A stretch of DNA of 64,000 bases. Source: Mangrovibacter phragmitis. GTDB lineage: Bacteria; Pseudomonadota; Gammaproteobacteria; Enterobacterales; Enterobacteriaceae. The stretch covers positions 24,434 to 88,433 of the forward strand of contig NZ_LYRP01000007.1 in the NCBI RefSeq assembly GCF_001655675.1, given 5' to 3'. The notes beneath the pieces are model-generated. The model made no database searches. It had not been told where the DNA came from and saw only the letters and a list, made by a program, of their open reading frames with translations. Position 1 is the stretch's first letter. Each line of letters starts with the position of its first letter. Position numbers and translations under genes: made by a program. Shown one piece after another: positions 30,715-39,595 of this stretch.

Positions 30715-30743
30715 TGGCGGCCTGAAGAGCCGCCACTTTTTTT
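30715..30743 (+). terminator. Intrinsic terminator of malEFG
   Basis: TGGCGGC and GCCGCCA form a 7-bp stem with a 7-nt loop, followed by a run of seven T. It lies just before the stop of the convergent psiE gene. Confidence 0.9.
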
Positions 30744-30758
30744 GTGCGTCACGCACAT

Positions 30759-31172
30759 TTATTCACGGCGCAGCCTGCTACTGTTGCATAACCACAGCGT
30801 GATAACCAACAGCAGGATAGCGGCAGAGTAGATAAGGACATCTATTGGTGATTTATGGTCGATGATTATCAGGCGCACAATCGCCGTAATACCGATATAG
30901 ACAAAGTAGCGTAACGGGAAGTGAAAACCAGACTGAAAATACTTAACAATCAGAGCGATAAATTCGAAGTAAAGAAAGTAAACCACCAGGCCTTCAATCA
31001 GCAGATACTTACTGGCCTGCTCATTAGGGGTGAACAGCACATCAGCAAGATGCAGAGTTTCTTTACCGAGAAAAATGACCAGTATTAACCCAAGGCAGGT
31101 CAGCCCCAGGTTGAGAATGGTTTGCAAAATTGTCGAAATTAATTCGACACGGGCACGCGCTAATGACGTCAT
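30759..31172 (-). CDS. psiE: PsiE, phosphate-starvation-inducible membrane protein
   Basis: The 137-residue protein has four hydrophobic segments and the conserved core [34 protein letters not shown] and [21 protein letters not shown]. coli PsiE is 136 residues and is induced by phosphate starvation (PhoB) and by CRP; its function is unknown. The ATG at 31172 has a GGAG ribosome site 6 nt upstream and was preferred over an upstream GTG. It is convergent with malG, as in E. coli, but xylE is not next to it here. Confidence 0.95.
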   Translation of the reverse strand: MTSLARARVELISTILQTILNLGLTCLGLILVIFLGKETLHLADVLFTPNEQASKYLLIEGLVVYFLYFEFIALIVKYFQSGFHFPLRYFVYIGITAIVRLIIIDHKSPIDVLIYSAAILLLVITLWLCNSSRLRRE

Positions 31173-31314
31173 AACAGACTCCACTTTATTGCGGTCTCTT
31201 GCCTGTTATACGGCAAAAATGTGATCCAGATCCATATTTTTTTCTTTAGCATAGTGTGCTATCCATGCGTGAATCTGTTCATGCGGAGTGATACCGATAC
31301 AAGCGGAGGTCCTT

Positions 31315-31968
31315 ATGATTCGCATTGCCTGTTTACATACGGCACCCGGTAATGAAACGTTATTTGAACAGGCCGCTCAGGATACAGGCCTGCCCGCTGG
31401 GTGTTTAAAACACACTGTGATGCCGCAACTGTTGCGCACGGCGGAAGCCAGTGGCGGGCTAACCTCAGCGCTGGAAGATGATGTAATACGGGTGCTTCTG
31501 GCGCTCAGCCATCACGCCGATGCTGTATTGCTGACCTGCTCAACGCTTGGCCCGGCGGTGGACAAACTTAACCAGCGTTCACCTGTCAGCATTCCGGTGC
31601 TGCGCGTTGACCGGGCACTGGCACAGGCGGCAATGGCACAAGGTAAACGCACAGTGGTCCTGTGTGCTACTCAAACAACGGTTGAACCCACCCGGGTGCT
31701 ATTTGAACTGTCACGCCAGCAACCTGAACAGGAGCTGGAGACCCGGCTGATTCCCGGGGCATGGGATGCTTTTTTGCAGGGTGACCAAATCCTGTACCAC
31801 GAGCGGATTATTGCAGCCGTACAACGGGCACTGACAGAGGGTGCTGAATGTGTTGCCCTGGCGCAGGCCTCCATGAGCAGTGTCAGTAAATATTTGCCAG
31901 CCTGCTCCCCGGTACTGACCAGCCCACACCTGGCGTTGGAGCAGTTAAAAACACTGCTCCTGGCGTAG
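31315..31968 (+). CDS. Asp/Glu/hydantoin racemase-superfamily protein
   Basis: The 217-residue protein begins at an ATG behind GGAGGT. It has the two-lobed racemase-superfamily layout: an N-terminal MIRIACLHTAPG strand, the first active-site region VLLTCSTLGPAV with C75, and a second-lobe region CVALAQASMS. In racemases the second region normally carries a second catalytic cysteine (ACTE-like). Here that position is Q184. With one cysteine it may act as a decarboxylase or lyase-type relative, or have another role. Not found at this site in E. coli K-12. The following acetyltransferase lies 35 bp downstream. Confidence 0.75.
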   Translation: MIRIACLHTAPGNETLFEQAAQDTGLPAGCLKHTVMPQLLRTAEASGGLTSALEDDVIRVLLALSHHADAVLLTCSTLGPAVDKLNQRSPVSIPVLRVDRALAQAAMAQGKRTVVLCATQTTVEPTRVLFELSRQQPEQELETRLIPGAWDAFLQGDQILYHERIIAAVQRALTEGAECVALAQASMSSVSKYLPACSPVLTSPHLALEQLKTLLLA

Positions 31969-32003
31969 CACAGCTTTGCCCCTTTGCCAGTCTGTATTAC
32001 CTT

Positions 32004-32573
32004 ATGGTAACTATGAAAACATTCACATTTCGCATAGCGCAGGAAGACGATGTCTTCCTGCTTCATCAGCTTGGCACCGAGAGTTATCAGCACCACTTTG
32101 CTCACTTGTGGAATAACCCACATGAGATGCAGGACTTCATGCGCAAATCGTTTGATCCTGCCGCAATTCGTGAGCGGATGAGCACACCCGGTAACCAGTG
32201 GCTGGTTGCCGAAGCAGGCAAACCTGTTGGTTTTGCAGAACTGACCTGGCATGAACAATTAGCGCACCCTTCGCCTCAGGGTGCATTTCTGAACAAAATC
32301 TATTTGCTGCCGGGGCTTACCGGGCAAGGACTGGGGCAGGCTTTTTTTGACGAGATAATCACCCGGGCAATGGCGCATGGTGAAACGTCACTGTGGCTGG
32401 AGGTTCTGGCAGAAAACCATGGAGCCCGGCGCTTTTACATGCGCCAGGGGATGCATGTTATGAAGAAGCTGGTGTTTCAAAGTGCAACGCAAACCAGTGA
32501 TATTTTACTGATGGCAATGTCACTTCCCCGGCCCGGCACTACACCGGGGAAGCCTCAGGTTAACGGAAGTTAA
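32004..32573 (+). CDS. GNAT-family N-acetyltransferase
   Basis: The 189-residue protein has the GNAT fold landmarks. An N-terminal [10 protein letters not shown] strand is followed by the beta4 region [10 protein letters not shown] and the acetyl-CoA pyrophosphate loop [13 protein letters not shown]. Motif B reads [20 protein letters not shown]. The substrate cannot be told. Starts at 32004 or 32013 are possible; neither has a good ribosome site, so it may rely on translation of the racemase-family gene 35 bp upstream. Its last 14 bp overlap the 3' end of the convergent yjbH. Confidence 0.8.
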   Translation: MVTMKTFTFRIAQEDDVFLLHQLGTESYQHHFAHLWNNPHEMQDFMRKSFDPAAIRERMSTPGNQWLVAEAGKPVGFAELTWHEQLAHPSPQGAFLNKIYLLPGLTGQGLGQAFFDEIITRAMAHGETSLWLEVLAENHGARRFYMRQGMHVMKKLVFQSATQTSDILLMAMSLPRPGTTPGKPQVNGS

Positions 32574-34650
32574 CGTTGCGGTCGCTGGTCATACTGTAGA
32601 GGTCAAATTTACGGCCCAGCATCTGCCCGCCATCACGCGTGAGCGGCGACCAACTGACTTGTGCACGGCTGCGTGTCGGATAGGCGCTGAACAGATCCAT
32701 CGGGACTGAGATATACACCCCTTTGGTGAAATCGCCTTCACCGTATTCTTGTGGCGACACATTAGTGATAGTGGCGTAAGTTCCCACCACAATCCCGCTG
32801 TCGAAGTGTTTTGCCACTTCGAATGTAGCCCCTTTGTCACCGGCCAGATACTGCCCTACACTCAGTTTCATCAACACATCCGGCGCAAATGATGGATTCC
32901 AGTATGCAGTCAGATGGCCGGTTTTCACGCTGTAATTAGTAAATTTCATCATGTCTGTCGGGCTGGTCCAGTCACGCTGTTTTACATAGTTAGCATTCAC
33001 CCCTATCGCCCAGTCGCTGTCCAGGGGGCGCCACAGTACTTCTGTCCCGACACCGCCAAACATGGTTTCCAGGTAGCCACCGTACACCTGGCCATAAAAA
33101 CCATTACCCAGATACTGGAAATAGTTGGCCTGCAGGTTATTGATGTAGTAATTATTTTCCACATATTCACGTACACGGGTACGTACACGCGGCAACACAG
33201 AGTCACTACTGGTGTAATTAAATTTGCTGTAGTTGTTAGCCAGGTTCACAAACAGGCTACCAGTGGTTAATAAATGGTCGGTCAGCCAGTAATCCGCTGT
33301 TCCCATTACCCCTAACTGGTACATGTAGAAGTTTTCCGGGCCACCGACAGACTGGTTCAGCACCGGGTCGAGCGAGTAATTAAAGCGGCTTTTCTCAATA
33401 TACCAGCCTTGCTCAGTATTCTCTGGAATATCCGGATTTTCCCGTTTTTGCAGTAACGGCGTTTCCTGCCCCAGGGGTTCGCCTTCCAGGTGGCGCTTCA
33501 GGCTGGCGACATCAGTTTCGGTGGTGACCTGCGGTAAATTCACGCTATTTTCCGTAACCTTAATAGTACGAATATCCGCCGGAAGATCATTCATGATGAT
33601 GCGATTCGCACGCACCACACCTTCGTCTCCGTCGCGGTATTTCTCCTGGTCACCCGAGACATACAGGGTATCACCTTTGATTTGGATTTTCGGGTCGATA
33701 TACCCGGCATTGTATTTCAGTTGGGTTAACTGGTTAGCCACTACGGTATGTTGCAGCACGGCATCCTGCGGTTGCGGTTCATATGCCGGGCGACGGCTGT
33801 CTGTCCAGTAATGGCGCAAATCATTAAAGTTGGTATGCAGTGTAAAACCGAACATGAACGTGTTGCCGCGCTCATAACTCAGACTGGCATCAGCCCAGTT
33901 CGATAAACGGTAAACAGCGCCGACGTTAAATTTACTTTTTTGCTCGATTACCCCGGCGTATTCATCACTGTAGTTGTTGCCTTCATATTCCAGTTTCAGG
34001 CGCAGTGGCTGCCACGGGGTTTGGTATTCTACACCACCAAATAACGCGCTTGGGCCATGGAACATATTCCCCGCACTGAGCGAGCCTGCTGAGTGGTAGC
34101 TGGTGTCACGGTAGCAATAACTGCCACTGACACTGCAGAACGGATTTTTAATATTGCCGCTGGTGCCCAGGTAGCCCCAGCCAATGCCGAGCGAGAAATC
34201 GAACGGCCCCCAGGCTTTACTGGCAACCAGATATTCACTGTCAAACAACCCGGTACCGCCAATATCTCGCAGGCCAATAGCTACTTGCGGCAACCAATAG
34301 CCTTCTTCCCACAAACGCAATTTCATATCGAAGGATTTATCTTTGTAGGTTTGGTTGCCCGAAAACGCCTCTACGTTACTGTATTTACGGGTACGCACGT
34401 CGGTATAACGTAGCGTGGTTTCCAGCCAGGGGAATAACTGTATGGAGCCAGAATAAAAGCGGTACTGGTCGTTATCATGGTAATTAAAGCTGAAGGCGCC
34501 TTCGCGGGCCATCCGGGCAGTGGGGGTTTGCAGTAAGCCCACACCACCAAAGTCTGATTGTGTTGTGTTGTCTGGTGGGACATAAGTTTCAGCATGACAG
34601 GCCGCTGCTACGGCCATCGCCATCAGACTGTATAAATATTTTTTTTTCAT
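32560..34650 (-). CDS. yjbH: YjbH, outer-membrane exopolysaccharide export barrel
   Basis: YjbH belongs to the YjbEFGH exopolysaccharide system; it is predicted to be an outer-membrane beta-barrel protein that exports the polymer. The 696-residue precursor has a signal peptide [20 protein letters not shown]. It then has the DUF940 start [20 protein letters not shown] and the block [21 protein letters not shown]. coli YjbH is 698 residues. The ATG at 34650 overlaps the yjbG stop (TGATG), so translation is coupled. A TTG one codon upstream is less likely. Its end overlaps the convergent acetyltransferase gene. Confidence 0.96.
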   Translation of the reverse strand: MKKKYLYSLMAMAVAAACHAETYVPPDNTTQSDFGGVGLLQTPTARMAREGAFSFNYHDNDQYRFYSGSIQLFPWLETTLRYTDVRTRKYSNVEAFSGNQTYKDKSFDMKLRLWEEGYWLPQVAIGLRDIGGTGLFDSEYLVASKAWGPFDFSLGIGWGYLGTSGNIKNPFCSVSGSYCYRDTSYHSAGSLSAGNMFHGPSALFGGVEYQTPWQPLRLKLEYEGNNYSDEYAGVIEQKSKFNVGAVYRLSNWADASLSYERGNTFMFGFTLHTNFNDLRHYWTDSRRPAYEPQPQDAVLQHTVVANQLTQLKYNAGYIDPKIQIKGDTLYVSGDQEKYRDGDEGVVRANRIIMNDLPADIRTIKVTENSVNLPQVTTETDVASLKRHLEGEPLGQETPLLQKRENPDIPENTEQGWYIEKSRFNYSLDPVLNQSVGGPENFYMYQLGVMGTADYWLTDHLLTTGSLFVNLANNYSKFNYTSSDSVLPRVRTRVREYVENNYYINNLQANYFQYLGNGFYGQVYGGYLETMFGGVGTEVLWRPLDSDWAIGVNANYVKQRDWTSPTDMMKFTNYSVKTGHLTAYWNPSFAPDVLMKLSVGQYLAGDKGATFEVAKHFDSGIVVGTYATITNVSPQEYGEGDFTKGVYISVPMDLFSAYPTRSRAQVSWSPLTRDGGQMLGRKFDLYSMTSDRNVNFR

Positions 34651-35405
34651 CAATCTGGTATCCGATGGGTCAGGGAGGTCAGGATGCGTTTATTCAACTC
34701 GTCCCACGACGATGAGAACAAATGCGAACCAAAGCCGACAAAAATAAGGCTGCCCGGAGAGGGTTCAATATGGCGCTTATTCCAGTACGCCACCGGCACT
34801 TTCTCAGTGCTGCCATCCGGGTAAATCACCCAGGCATAGCTCCGTTCTGCGCCACTGAGCAGGCTTTGATCATCCAGGTAATCCGCTACAGATTTTCCTG
34901 ATGTAAACGCTACTGTTTCGGGTTTGCTGACCAGGCCCAGTATGGTTACGGTATTGGGTTGTGCGGGTAGCCAGAGCTGGTACTGCCCTTCGAGTGGTAC
35001 ATTCTGCTGGCTGTGTAACCGTAACCAGTCCGGGTCGAGACGTACCAGTTGGCGCCCTGTTACTTTCACCAGAGCCAGCTGTGCCCGCAAAGCCTGAATA
35101 GCCGCCCCACTGTCACCACCTTCATCCCGGGCAAGTGCATCCAGGTCTGCCAGTAATTGCCGGTGTTCTTGTTGCATTTTGATGCTGGCGCCCTGATAGC
35201 TGATCACTGCTCCCCGCCACCAGTCACTGTGCACTTCTGGTGCCGTGACGGCATCGACCAGACGGGCGACATTATTCAGTTGTACTGGTGTGCTGTTGCC
35301 GGGCATATTCACAGTGACTGTGCCTGCAGCCCAGCTGGAAGCCGGGCCAGCGGCAAACCCCATCATGATGGAACATAGAATCAGTGCGGTTTTTGTCAAA
35401 TTCAT
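34650..35405 (-). CDS. yjbG: YjbG, exopolysaccharide operon periplasmic protein
   Basis: The 251-residue protein starts with a signal peptide [20 protein letters not shown] and belongs to the YjbG family (capsule biosynthesis GfcC-like). Features are [35 protein letters not shown] and [20 protein letters not shown], with a C-terminal [20 protein letters not shown]. coli YjbG has 245 residues. GfcC-like proteins help assemble group 4 capsule at the periplasmic side. Its ATG shares a base with the yjbF stop (TAATG) and its stop overlaps the yjbH start. Confidence 0.94.
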   Translation of the reverse strand: MNLTKTALILCSIMMGFAAGPASSWAAGTVTVNMPGNSTPVQLNNVARLVDAVTAPEVHSDWWRGAVISYQGASIKMQQEHRQLLADLDALARDEGGDSGAAIQALRAQLALVKVTGRQLVRLDPDWLRLHSQQNVPLEGQYQLWLPAQPNTVTILGLVSKPETVAFTSGKSVADYLDDQSLLSGAERSYAWVIYPDGSTEKVPVAYWNKRHIEPSPGSLIFVGFGSHLFSSSWDELNKRILTSLTHRIPD

Positions 35406-36040
35406 TATTGTGCCGCCTTTAACAAGATCTGGGTGACCGGGTAATAATCGCCACCTAAATACTGACGGGACTGGATAATTAATCCTGAGGAAGAGACCCA
35501 GTAGCGGTTCTGCCAATGTGTATCATCTGTGGTGACATCTTCATCAAGTACGCGTAACGTCAGAGTTTGACCGGCAATTTTCAGGGTATCGGTGCCATCC
35601 CAGTGGAATGTTGAACGGGCGATGGCATAGCGTACCTGCTGGTGTTCAGTCCAGCCCATGCGCCGTGTCCACTGTGCACCATCCTGCAGTGTTGCCACAT
35701 TTGCCAGTGGGTCTACGCTCAGGTTATCCACTTCGAGGAGGTTATCCGTCAGGCCCAGTGTTTTCACCAGACGCCCGTGTTGTTCCACCATCACAGCGCC
35801 ATCCTGAGTCGCCCATTTTTGCTGGCCTTGTTCATCCCAGGCCAGAACGACAAAGATACGAGGCCCGCCATTTAAAGAAACGTACTGGCTGGCATAAGGC
35901 ATGTTTTGAATTTCATCGTCAGTGAGTTTGACGCCGTTATCGCCCCACAGACTGTCCCACAGCGATACCCCAAGCCCTTTTGTGGTTGCTGAACACGCCT
36001 GAAGAAGCAGGCAAATCATAATTATTAGCAGTCGTTTCAC
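35405..36040 (-). CDS. yjbF: YjbF, exopolysaccharide operon lipoprotein (GfcB-like)
   Basis: The 211-residue protein carries a lipoprotein signal with the lipobox LLQACS, so it should be lipidated and outer-membrane anchored. It matches YjbF/GfcB with blocks PYASQYVSLNGGPRIFVVLA, GRLVKTLGLTDNLLEVDNL and WQNRYWVSSSG. The start is a GTG at 36040; a neighbouring GTG one codon upstream is closer to the GGGGA ribosome site than is ideal. It is coupled to yjbG by TAATG and separated from yjbE by a terminator-like hairpin. Confidence 0.93.
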   Translation of the reverse strand: MKRLLIIMICLLLQACSATTKGLGVSLWDSLWGDNGVKLTDDEIQNMPYASQYVSLNGGPRIFVVLAWDEQGQQKWATQDGAVMVEQHGRLVKTLGLTDNLLEVDNLSVDPLANVATLQDGAQWTRRMGWTEHQQVRYAIARSTFHWDGTDTLKIAGQTLTLRVLDEDVTTDDTHWQNRYWVSSSGLIIQSRQYLGGDYYPVTQILLKAAQ

Positions 36041-36054
36041 CACAGATCCCCGGG

Positions 36055-36084
36055 GTCAAAATAACCACACCGGAGTGTGGTTAT
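36055..36084 (-). terminator. Attenuator hairpin between yjbE and yjbF
   Basis: ATAACCACAC and GTGTGGTTAT form a perfect 10-bp stem with a 4-nt loop, followed on the minus strand by TTTTGACC. Placed 18 bp after the yjbE stop, it would make yjbE mRNA more abundant than yjbFGH. Confidence 0.75.
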
Positions 36085-36102
36085 GATTAAAACACTCGCT
36101 AA

Positions 36103-36438
36103 TTAACGAGTGGCCGTACTGGTCGTCGTTGTTGTAGTGGTCCCGGTATTTGCACCGTTACCACCACCGGTTGCGGCTAATGCCATGCCCATTGCGGAAC
36201 CCATTGTGCTGGCACCGGTTGCTGCTGAACTACCAACAGAAACTGAACTGGCGGCAGCGCCAGCAGCATGACCGAAACCAACCTGGCTCAAACCGGCTGC
36301 CGGGCCAGAAGCCTGGCCAAAACTAACCGGAGTCGCACTGGTTGCTGCACCGCCCTGGCTAAAACCAGGTGCTGCACTGGCAGAGCCAGCCGCAGCAAGG
36401 GCAAATATGGCAAATGCGCCATAGACGAGTTTCTTCAT
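36103..36438 (-). CDS. yjbE: YjbE, small secreted exopolysaccharide operon protein
   Basis: The 111-residue precursor has a signal peptide [20 protein letters not shown]. The mature chain is low-complexity and rich in Ala, Gly, Ser and Thr. It contains repeated SQ/SFGQA-type motifs, then [20 protein letters not shown]. The E. coli protein is shorter (80 aa); the extra length is in the central Gly/Ala/Ser repeat region (about residues 24-62). The first gene of yjbEFGH, it is regulated by RcsB in E. coli. A perfect CRP palindrome lies 79 bp upstream of the start. Confidence 0.93.
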   Translation of the reverse strand: MKKLVYGAFAIFALAAAGSASAAPGFSQGGAATSATPVSFGQASGPAAGLSQVGFGHAAGAAASSVSVGSSAATGASTMGSAMGMALAATGGGNGANTGTTTTTTTSTATR

Positions 36439-36756
36439 AACAATTTCCCTTCACTAAATGAATGGAGATTTACCTGAAAACTTTTCAGGCGCGATCGAGT
36501 ATACACAACAACCCGGTGTGATTTGGCTCACAGCGAATATCCCAATGGGTTTTCAGAAAAGATGAAGATATAAAGAATTCCAGTGCAAGGATTAATTGTT
36601 AGATGATTTAAAATCAAATAGTTACATTTACATAATCAAATTAAATAATCCGTTTTGTCTGAAAAGAAAGGCTGAGGGTAATAATAACTCAAACGATTTT
36701 CAGAATAACCTTACTCACAGTTATTGGTTGAGTGTATTTTTTCACAGATTTATCTT
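36439..36756. promoter_or_regulatory. yjbE upstream region
   Basis: An AT-rich, gene-free stretch between yjbE and the pgi terminator. It contains a perfect CRP palindrome at 36517-36532. RcsB control is expected from E. coli, and TAAAGAATTCCA at about 36571-36582 loosely resembles an RcsAB box, but the match is too poor to call. No -10/-35 pair stands out clearly. Confidence 0.55.
36517..36532. promoter_or_regulatory. Consensus CRP site upstream of yjbEFGH
   Basis: TGTGA-TTTGGC-TCACA matches both CRP half-sites exactly (TGTGA-N6-TCACA). It is 79 bp upstream of the yjbE ATG. It implies cAMP-CRP control of the exopolysaccharide operon, activation or repression depending on the unlocated promoter. 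Confidence 0.8.
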
Positions 36757-36788
36757 ATAAAAAATGCCGGTATAAAACCGGCATTTTT
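36757..36788 (-). terminator. Terminator of pgi (probably bidirectional)
   Basis: AAAATGCCGG and CCGGCATTTT form a 10-bp stem with a 7-nt loop, flanked by A and T runs on both sides. It lies 25 bp after the pgi stop. Confidence 0.92.
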
Positions 36789-36812
36789 AAATATATAGCG
36801 AAACTTAATAAA

Positions 36813-38462
36813 TTAAGCGCGCCAGGATTTATAACGGTTAATTAGGCCATTAGTGGAACTGTCGTGGCTTTCCACCGTACTCTGGTCACCCAGTTCCGGC
36901 AAAATGCGGTTAGCCAACTGTTTACCCAGTTCAACACCCCACTGGTCAAACGTGAAGATGTTGAGAATAGCGCCCTGAGTGAAGATTTTGTGTTCATACA
37001 GCGCAATCAAAGCGCCAAGGCTGAACGGAGTAATCTCACGCAACAGGATAGAGTTGGTTGGGCGGTTGCCCTGGAAGACTTTAAACGGTACCACATGTTG
37101 CAGTGTGGCCGGGTCTTTACCCTGGTCACGGAACTCTTGTTCCACTACATCACGAGATTTACCGAACGCCAGCGCTTCTGTTTGGGCAAAGAAGTTGGAC
37201 AACAGTTTCTGGTGGTGGTCGCTCAGCGGGTTGTGAGTGATTGCCGGTGCAATAAAGTCACACGGAACCAGTTTAGTGCCCTGGTGAATCAGTTGGTAGA
37301 ACGCATGCTGGCCGTTGGTGCCCGGCTCACCCCAGATAATTGGCCCGGTCTGGTAATCCACTGCGTTGCCGTTACGGTCAACATATTTGCCGTTGGATTC
37401 CATATTACCTTGCTGGAAATAGGCCGCGAAACGGTGCATATACTGGTCATATGGCAGAATAGCTTCGGTTTCAGCGCCGAAGAAATTGTTATACCAGATG
37501 CCAATCAGTGCGAGGATAACCGGCAGGTTCTGCTCAAGCGGGGTGCTGGCGAAATGTTTGTCCATTTCGTGTGCACCACTTTGTAACTGAATAAAGTTAT
37601 CGAAGCCCACAGACAGAATAATGGACAGGCCAATCGCAGACCACAAAGAGTAACGGCCGCCGACCCAGTCCCAGAATTCGAACATATTGGCAGTATCAAT
37701 ACCAAATTCGCTTACCGCTTTGCCATTAGTCGACAGCGCAGCAAAGTGTTTGGCAACGTGTTTTTCATCACCAGCTGTTTTCAGGAACCAGTCACGGGCA
37801 CTGTGCGCGTTAGTCATGGTTTCCTGAGTGGTGAAGGTTTTAGACGCCACCAGGAACAGGGTGGTTTCCGGGCTAACGTTTTTCAGCACTTCCGCAATAT
37901 GGGTGCCATCTACGTTAGACACAAAATGCATATTCAGGTGGTTTTTGTACGGGCGCAGAGCTTCTGTCACCATGAATGGGCCAAGGTCAGAACCGCCGAT
38001 ACCAATGTTAACTACATCAGTAATCGGTTTACCGGTGTAACCTTTCCATTCGCCGCTAATGATGGCTTCAGAGAAGTGTTTCATTTTCTCAAGCACAGCA
38101 TTCACTTCCGGCATCACATCTTTGCCATCCACCAGGATTGGCGTGTTGCTACGATTGCGCAACGCAACATGCAGAACGGCACGGTCTTCAGTACGGTTAA
38201 TTTTCTCGCCGGAGAACATAGACTTAATAGCAGAAGCCAGGTCGGTTTCTTTTGCGAGATCCAATAGTTTATCAAGCGTTTCCTGCGTGATGCGGTTTTT
38301 GGAATAATCCACCAGCATCAAATCGTTAAAGGTAGCGGAAAAACGAGAAAAACGGTCGCTTTCTTTGGCAAAGAGTTCACTGATAGTGACTTCTTTCATG
38401 TCGGCGAAGTGTTTCTCAAGCGCCTGCCAGGCTGCGGTTTGCGTTGGATTGATATTTTTCAT
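36813..38462 (-). CDS. pgi: Pgi, glucose-6-phosphate isomerase
   Basis: Pgi interconverts glucose-6-phosphate and fructose-6-phosphate in the cytosol. The start at 38462 gives 549 residues, the E. coli length, beginning [19 protein letters not shown]. Signature 1 [20 protein letters not shown] and signature 2 near the C-terminus ([17 protein letters not shown]) are intact, as is [19 protein letters not shown]. An in-frame 28-residue upstream extension is unsupported. In E. coli pgi neighbours lysC; here a uronate-type cassette lies between them. Confidence 0.98.
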   Translation of the reverse strand: MKNINPTQTAAWQALEKHFADMKEVTISELFAKESDRFSRFSATFNDLMLVDYSKNRITQETLDKLLDLAKETDLASAIKSMFSGEKINRTEDRAVLHVALRNRSNTPILVDGKDVMPEVNAVLEKMKHFSEAIISGEWKGYTGKPITDVVNIGIGGSDLGPFMVTEALRPYKNHLNMHFVSNVDGTHIAEVLKNVSPETTLFLVASKTFTTQETMTNAHSARDWFLKTAGDEKHVAKHFAALSTNGKAVSEFGIDTANMFEFWDWVGGRYSLWSAIGLSIILSVGFDNFIQLQSGAHEMDKHFASTPLEQNLPVILALIGIWYNNFFGAETEAILPYDQYMHRFAAYFQQGNMESNGKYVDRNGNAVDYQTGPIIWGEPGTNGQHAFYQLIHQGTKLVPCDFIAPAITHNPLSDHHQKLLSNFFAQTEALAFGKSRDVVEQEFRDQGKDPATLQHVVPFKVFQGNRPTNSILLREITPFSLGALIALYEHKIFTQGAILNIFTFDQWGVELGKQLANRILPELGDQSTVESHDSSTNGLINRYKSWRA

Positions 38463-38724
38463 AGCAACACTCTTTTGATTTGAGAATTGTGACTGAACAC
38501 GATTGTAGCGCTTGTATGCCGCATTTGTGATGATTTTCTGTGTCATGGCGCGATGTTACCCATAACATTTGATGTATTTCAGTTTCCTGGCGGTTTCAGT
38601 CAAGCGTTTTAGCCCCGTATTGCACATTCTGGAGCTAAAAAGTGGGGAGAAAGAATCAGAGAAACGCCAGCCTGCAAGGAAAAAAACAAAAAGCTGGCTC
38701 AAAAATGTTACCTGTATCTGACTG

Positions 38725-39510
38725 TCAGGTGCTGCTTTCACTTCTGTCACAACGTGAAATGATGTGCTGACTGAGCTGGCTGGCGACCACCAACAATGCC
38801 TGCCGGGTGTGTTCAATATCTTCTACCGGGTGGTGCACCGTGCGGGTATTCAGTGTCATATAGGGCACGGTTATCACAGCCAGCAAATCCCCCCGGGCAC
38901 CAAATATCGGCGCACTAATGTTCGTAACCCCGGAAATTTGCGGGCTTTCCCCCTGGTAATAGCCTTGTTCAAGGGTGGTCGCTATCTGGCTGCGGGCATA
39001 GGCCACCTGTTCATCTGTGGCGTCGTCCAGCGCAATCATACGCTGGCGCTCCCTCTCTTCACTGTAACTCAACAGCACAATCCCTGAACCAGAAGCGCAG
39101 ATATCCAGATGGGCACCGGTCCGCAGGCTGAAACCCATTTTATACGGGCTTTCCTGGCGCGCGATAACCACCAGTTGACCATTACTGTACTGGCTAAGGT
39201 GGCAAGACTGGTTTACCTGCAGGCACAGTTGCTCCATCAGGCTGCCAGCCCGTTTGAGCAGTATGGCAACCGGTGGGTGCTGGTTAGACAGGGTAAACAT
39301 TTTGAGTGTCAGAACGTAACCTGACACATCTTCTTTATAATCAATGTAATGCTGTTCCTGCAGCACTGAGAGCATGCGGAAAATTTCATTGATGCTGCGG
39401 TTCAGCCGTTCTGCAATTTGCTTTTTGGTTAATGGCTCATCTTGCGCAGCCAGTAACTCAAGGATAGCCAGCCCTTTTTCAAGGGCGGGAGCACGGTACT
39501 CAGTCGTCAT
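38725..39510 (-). CDS. IclR-family transcriptional regulator of the TRAP/kduI cassette
   Basis: The 261-residue protein has an N-terminal winged helix (ALEKGLAILELLAAQDEPLT, KKQIAERLNRSINEIFRMLS) and a C-terminal IclR effector domain (LRTGAHLDICASGSGIVLLS, GVTNISAPIFGARGDLLAVI). KdgR, the repressor of pectin and uronate catabolism, is in the same family. That fits the adjacent KduI and TRAP transporter. It is last in the run, after a hairpin that follows dctM, and may also have its own promoter. The effector is unknown; a ketodeoxyuronate is a reasonable guess. Confidence 0.85.
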   Translation of the reverse strand: MTTEYRAPALEKGLAILELLAAQDEPLTKKQIAERLNRSINEIFRMLSVLQEQHYIDYKEDVSGYVLTLKMFTLSNQHPPVAILLKRAGSLMEQLCLQVNQSCHLSQYSNGQLVVIARQESPYKMGFSLRTGAHLDICASGSGIVLLSYSEERERQRMIALDDATDEQVAYARSQIATTLEQGYYQGESPQISGVTNISAPIFGARGDLLAVITVPYMTLNTRTVHHPVEDIEHTRQALLVVASQLSQHIISRCDRSESST

Positions 39511-39557
39511 AATCGTGGGGCCACAGGCGAAAAATCGTTAACAGGAACAGACTTTAA

Positions 39558-39590
39558 CCTGGTGGCACACAAGAACAAAGTGCCACCAGG
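39558..39590 (-). terminator. Hairpin downstream of the TRAP genes
   Basis: CCTGGTGGCAC and GTGCCACCAGG form a perfect 11-bp stem with an 11-nt loop, 6 bp after the dctM stop. The U-tract is weak (TTAAAG), so read-through into the regulator gene is possible. Confidence 0.6.
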
Positions 39591-39595
39591 CGCGC

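Noticed and set aside
30811..31184. Longer start for psiE at a GTG (31184)
   Set aside because: The ATG at 31172 has a GGAG site at ideal spacing and matches E. coli PsiE. The GTG overlaps that ribosome site.
36571..36582. RcsAB box upstream of yjbE
   Set aside because: TAAAGAATTCCA is too short and too poor a match to the RcsAB consensus to call, although Rcs control is expected from E. coli.
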